A stretch of DNA of 7,284 bases, taken from positions 1 through 7,284 of the forward strand of contig SYAK01000308.1 of NCBI GenBank assembly GCA_005788935.1. Direction: 5' to 3'. Numbering within the stretch: position 1 is the stretch's first letter; each line of letters starts with the position of its first letter. The notes beneath the pieces are model-generated. The model was not told where the DNA came from. It saw only the letters and a list, made by a program, of their open reading frames with translations, and made no database searches. This DNA comes from Pseudomonadota bacterium. Lineage in GTDB: Bacteria > Myxococcota > UBA9042 > PHBI01. Of the stretch, positions 5,351 to 7,284 are shown piece by piece. The translations under genes and the position numbers were made by a program.

Positions 5351-7284
5351 GCGTTCATTCAGCCGAGTCCACCACGACCCGCGCGCTAAAGGCGCTGCTG
5401 CACATCGCGGCCCTCGGCGCCATCGGCTGGGAGCTCCTGACCCCCGCTGGCCTCATCGCGGGGGCCCTCGGGGTCATCGCCGCGACGGCGCTGGCCGCCT
5501 TCGGGGACCGCGCTGGCCTCCGGACCTCGGCCGCGCTCGGGCTCGGGCTCGCGGTCTCGGCGGTCGGCTTCCTCGGCGCCGACATCGTCCGCACCAGCGT
5601 CGCCATCGCGGCCGAGCTCGGGGTCGCCGGGACCCTCGCGACCTCGGACGCGCTGCTCGCCGGCCTTGGCCTTGGCGCGGCGCTCTTCACGCTGCGCCTG
5701 CTCGCCCAGCGCCACGCCCTCGCGGCGACGGTCGAGGTCATCGCCATCGCCTTCGCGGCCTCCTACCTGTTGCTCGACCACCGCGAGCTGAACCTCCACC
5801 ACCCGCGCTTCTTCGCAGACTGGCTGCTGTCGCAGGGGATGGATCCGGTCATTGTGCTGAAGGCCTTCGGCGTCGCCATCATGGTCGGCGCGCTCGTCAT
5901 GCTCCTCCGGCAGCAGGGGGCCCTGAAGGGCCTCGGCGCGATGCTGCTCGCGGCCCTCGTCGGGCTCCTCGTCTTCCTCGGTATCAAGGACGATCCGCCG
6001 CTGCAGCCTGCCCGCCTCGCGTCGACCGCGATGGCCGGCGAGGGCGAGGACGACGGCGGCGACGGCGAGGACGGCGACGGCGGGAGCGGCAACGACAGCG
6101 ACAACGACGACGACCCCGGCGGCGGCAGTGACACGGACGGCGACGGCAAGGGCGGCCAGGGCAAGGGCGACGGTCAGGGTGGCGGTGGTGGCGGCGGCCG
6201 CTCGAAGAACCCGCTGAACGGGCCGCCTCCGCCGAACCAGCCGCAGCCCGTGGCGCTCGTGACGTTCCACGACGAGGTCGAGACGCCTGACGGCCTGCTC
6301 TACTTTCGTCAACAGGTCTTGTCGCACTTCAACGGGTCGCACCTCGCGGCCGACGCGAGCGGGCAGCGCGACAAGGACGTGCTGACGGCCTATCCGCTCG
6401 CGGGACCTGTCGAGGCGCCCCCCGTCCAGGCGGCTGGCGCCCACCGCACCATCCCGACGTCGATGTTCCTGATGGCCGACCACCCGCAGCCTGTCGCGCT
6501 CTCGCACGCGACGACCCTGAAACCACTCGAGAACCCGAACCCGCGCCTCTTCGTCGCCTCGTACGCCGTGACCTCGCTGATGCCGACGACCGGCCTCATG
6601 CGCCTCGTCGGGCGCGACTCGCCAGGCGCCGACTGGGACGCGCCGACCCGCGACCACTACCTCGCCCACCCCGACGACCCGCGCTACAAGGCGCTCGCCG
6701 ACGAGATCCTGCGGGACCTCGACATCCGCTTCCAGGGTGACCCGCTGCTGAAGGCCTACGCCATCAAGCGGCACCTCGAAAAGGAGGGCTACTACACCCT
6801 GAAGGAGCGCTACACCTCGGAGAGCGACCCGACCGCCGCCTTCCTGTTCGGCTCGATGCGCGGCTACTGCGTCCACTTCGCCCACTCGGCCGTGTTCCTC
6901 TTCCGCTCCGTCGGCATCGCCGCGCGCGTGGCCGTCGGCTACGCGGCCGACACCAGCCTGCGGGCGCCCGGGTCGAGCATGCTGATCCTCGGCAACCAGG
7001 CCCACGCGTGGCCGGAGATCCACCTCGACGGCGTCGGGTGGGTGACCTTCGACATCCACCCCGAGCGCTCCGACCAGCCGCCAGCCCAGGTCGTTGACCA
7101 GGATCTCGCCAACATGCTTGGGGAAATCGCCCGAGACGACCCGACGGGCGGGCGCGCCTCGAACCCCAACCGGACACCCGTCCCGTGGGGAGCGCTCGGC
7201 CTGCTGGTGCTCGCGGCACTCGGTGCGGTCCTCGCGGGGGCCTACGGCGTCACCGCCGCCCGACGCCTCGCCCCGCGCCTGCTC
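5347..7284 (+). CDS. tgpA: TgpA-type membrane transglutaminase-like protein (3' end outside the window)
   Basis: An uninterrupted frame of 646 codons runs from the ATG at 5347 to the window edge without a stop. The first ~215 residues contain about six or seven hydrophobic segments, as in DUF3488/TgpA proteins. Residues about 229-288 are an Asp/Gly-rich linker. LLYFRQQVLSHFNG (about 317-330) matches the conserved start of the extracytoplasmic part. The transglutaminase-like core is complete: Cys508 in RGYCVHFAHSAVFLFRSVGI, His553 in NQAHAWPEI and Asp569 in VTFDIHPE form the expected Cys-His-Asp triad, and RVAVGYAA follows the Cys helix. A last membrane segment starts near residue 612, and a short cytoplasmic tail probably continues past the edge. 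TgpA of Pseudomonas aeruginosa is an essential inner-membrane protein with a periplasmic transglutaminase domain; its substrate is not firmly established. The gene is coupled to the DUF58 gene. Confidence 0.92.
   Translation, partial: MSVHSAESTTTRALKALLHIAALGAIGWELLTPAGLIAGALGVIAATALAAFGDRAGLRTSAALGLGLAVSAVGFLGADIVRTSVAIAAELGVAGTLATSDALLAGLGLGAALFTLRLLAQRHALAATVEVIAIAFAASYLLLDHRELNLHHPRFFADWLLSQGMDPVIVLKAFGVAIMVGALVMLLRQQGALKGLGAMLLAALVGLLVFLGIKDDPPLQPARLASTAMAGEGEDDGGDGEDGDGGSGNDSDNDDDPGGGSDTDGDGKGGQGKGDGQGGGGGGGRSKNPLNGPPPPNQPQPVALVTFHDEVETPDGLLYFRQQVLSHFNGSHLAADASGQRDKDVLTAYPLAGPVEAPPVQAAGAHRTIPTSMFLMADHPQPVALSHATTLKPLENPNPRLFVASYAVTSLMPTTGLMRLVGRDSPGADWDAPTRDHYLAHPDDPRYKALADEILRDLDIRFQGDPLLKAYAIKRHLEKEGYYTLKERYTSESDPTAAFLFGSMRGYCVHFAHSAVFLFRSVGIAARVAVGYAADTSLRAPGSSMLILGNQAHAWPEIHLDGVGWVTFDIHPERSDQPPAQVVDQDLANMLGEIARDDPTGGRASNPNRTPVPWGALGLLVLAALGAVLAGAYGVTAARRLAPRLL
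6037..6201 (+). repeat. Low-complexity GGC/GAC-rich stretch encoding an Asp/Gly linker
   Basis: About 55 codons are dominated by GGC and GAC, encoding first an Asp/Glu/Gly run (GEGEDDGGDGEDGDGG), then DTDGDGKGGQGKGDG, then a run of seven glycines. The frame remains open and the flanking domains are intact, so this is a linker rather than a frameshift artefact. Such DNA is prone to replication slippage. Confidence 0.7.

Noticed and set aside
5386..7059. 557-codon minus-strand frame opposite the transglutaminase-like gene
   Set aside because: Long only because GC-rich coding leaves few antisense stops. The product is Val/Arg/Gly-rich with no domain, while the plus strand has the intact Cys-His-Asp triad.

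Overview
The window is very GC-rich double-stranded bacterial DNA with strong G/C preference at third codon positions. The best pointer to its origin is the lipoprotein gene. It carries a Cys/Asp module of the 'MopE-like putative metal-binding' type (CNGADDDCDG…DEG) behind a Gly/Asp-rich spacer, a style common in Myxococcota and related former Deltaproteobacteria. I therefore infer a myxobacterium-like or Bradymonadales-like chromosome, but a search would be needed to place it. I see no tRNA, rRNA, CRISPR array, insertion sequence or phage gene.

Layout, left to right. (1) Positions 2-484 (+) hold the 3' end of an unidentified gene with a Pro/Ala linker and a C-terminal membrane anchor. (2) Converging on it, at 540-998 (-), is a yqeY (GatB/YqeY-domain) gene; a GC hairpin lies between the two stops. 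(3) A 252-bp divergent spacer separates yqeY from rnd. It contains a perfect 16-bp palindrome and a competing hairpin just ahead of the rnd ribosome binding site. (4) rnd (RNase D, 1251-2408, +) has a complete DEDDy exonuclease and two HRDC-type domains. (5) A strong hairpin at 2491-2518 sits between rnd and the convergent gene 2513-3757 (-), and it contains that gene's stop codon. That gene encodes a predicted secreted lipoprotein: Gly/Asp repeat spacer, MopE-like module, then a domain resembling M15 zinc peptidases. (6) A 276-bp divergent spacer (3758-4033) carries three 10-bp direct repeats. (7) A two-gene operon runs to the right edge: a DUF58 membrane protein (4034-5350) whose stop overlaps (ATGA) the start of a TgpA-type membrane transglutaminase-like protein (5347 onward, cut by the window end).

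How the genes may work together. DUF58 plus TgpA-like transglutaminase is a known conserved pair, usually joined by a MoxR AAA+ ATPase; no MoxR is visible here. The divergently transcribed lipoprotein has a putative peptidoglycan-peptidase domain, so the right half may be a small cell-envelope cluster with a shared regulatory region. This is inference from location and domains. The left half (YqeY, RNase D) is housekeeping translation/RNA metabolism. Nothing here is clearly a new defence or mobile system. The most unusual items are the lipoprotein architecture, the highly acidic Asp/Gly linker in the transglutaminase protein, the DUF58 protein lacking a recognisable MIDAS motif, and the structured rnd leader.
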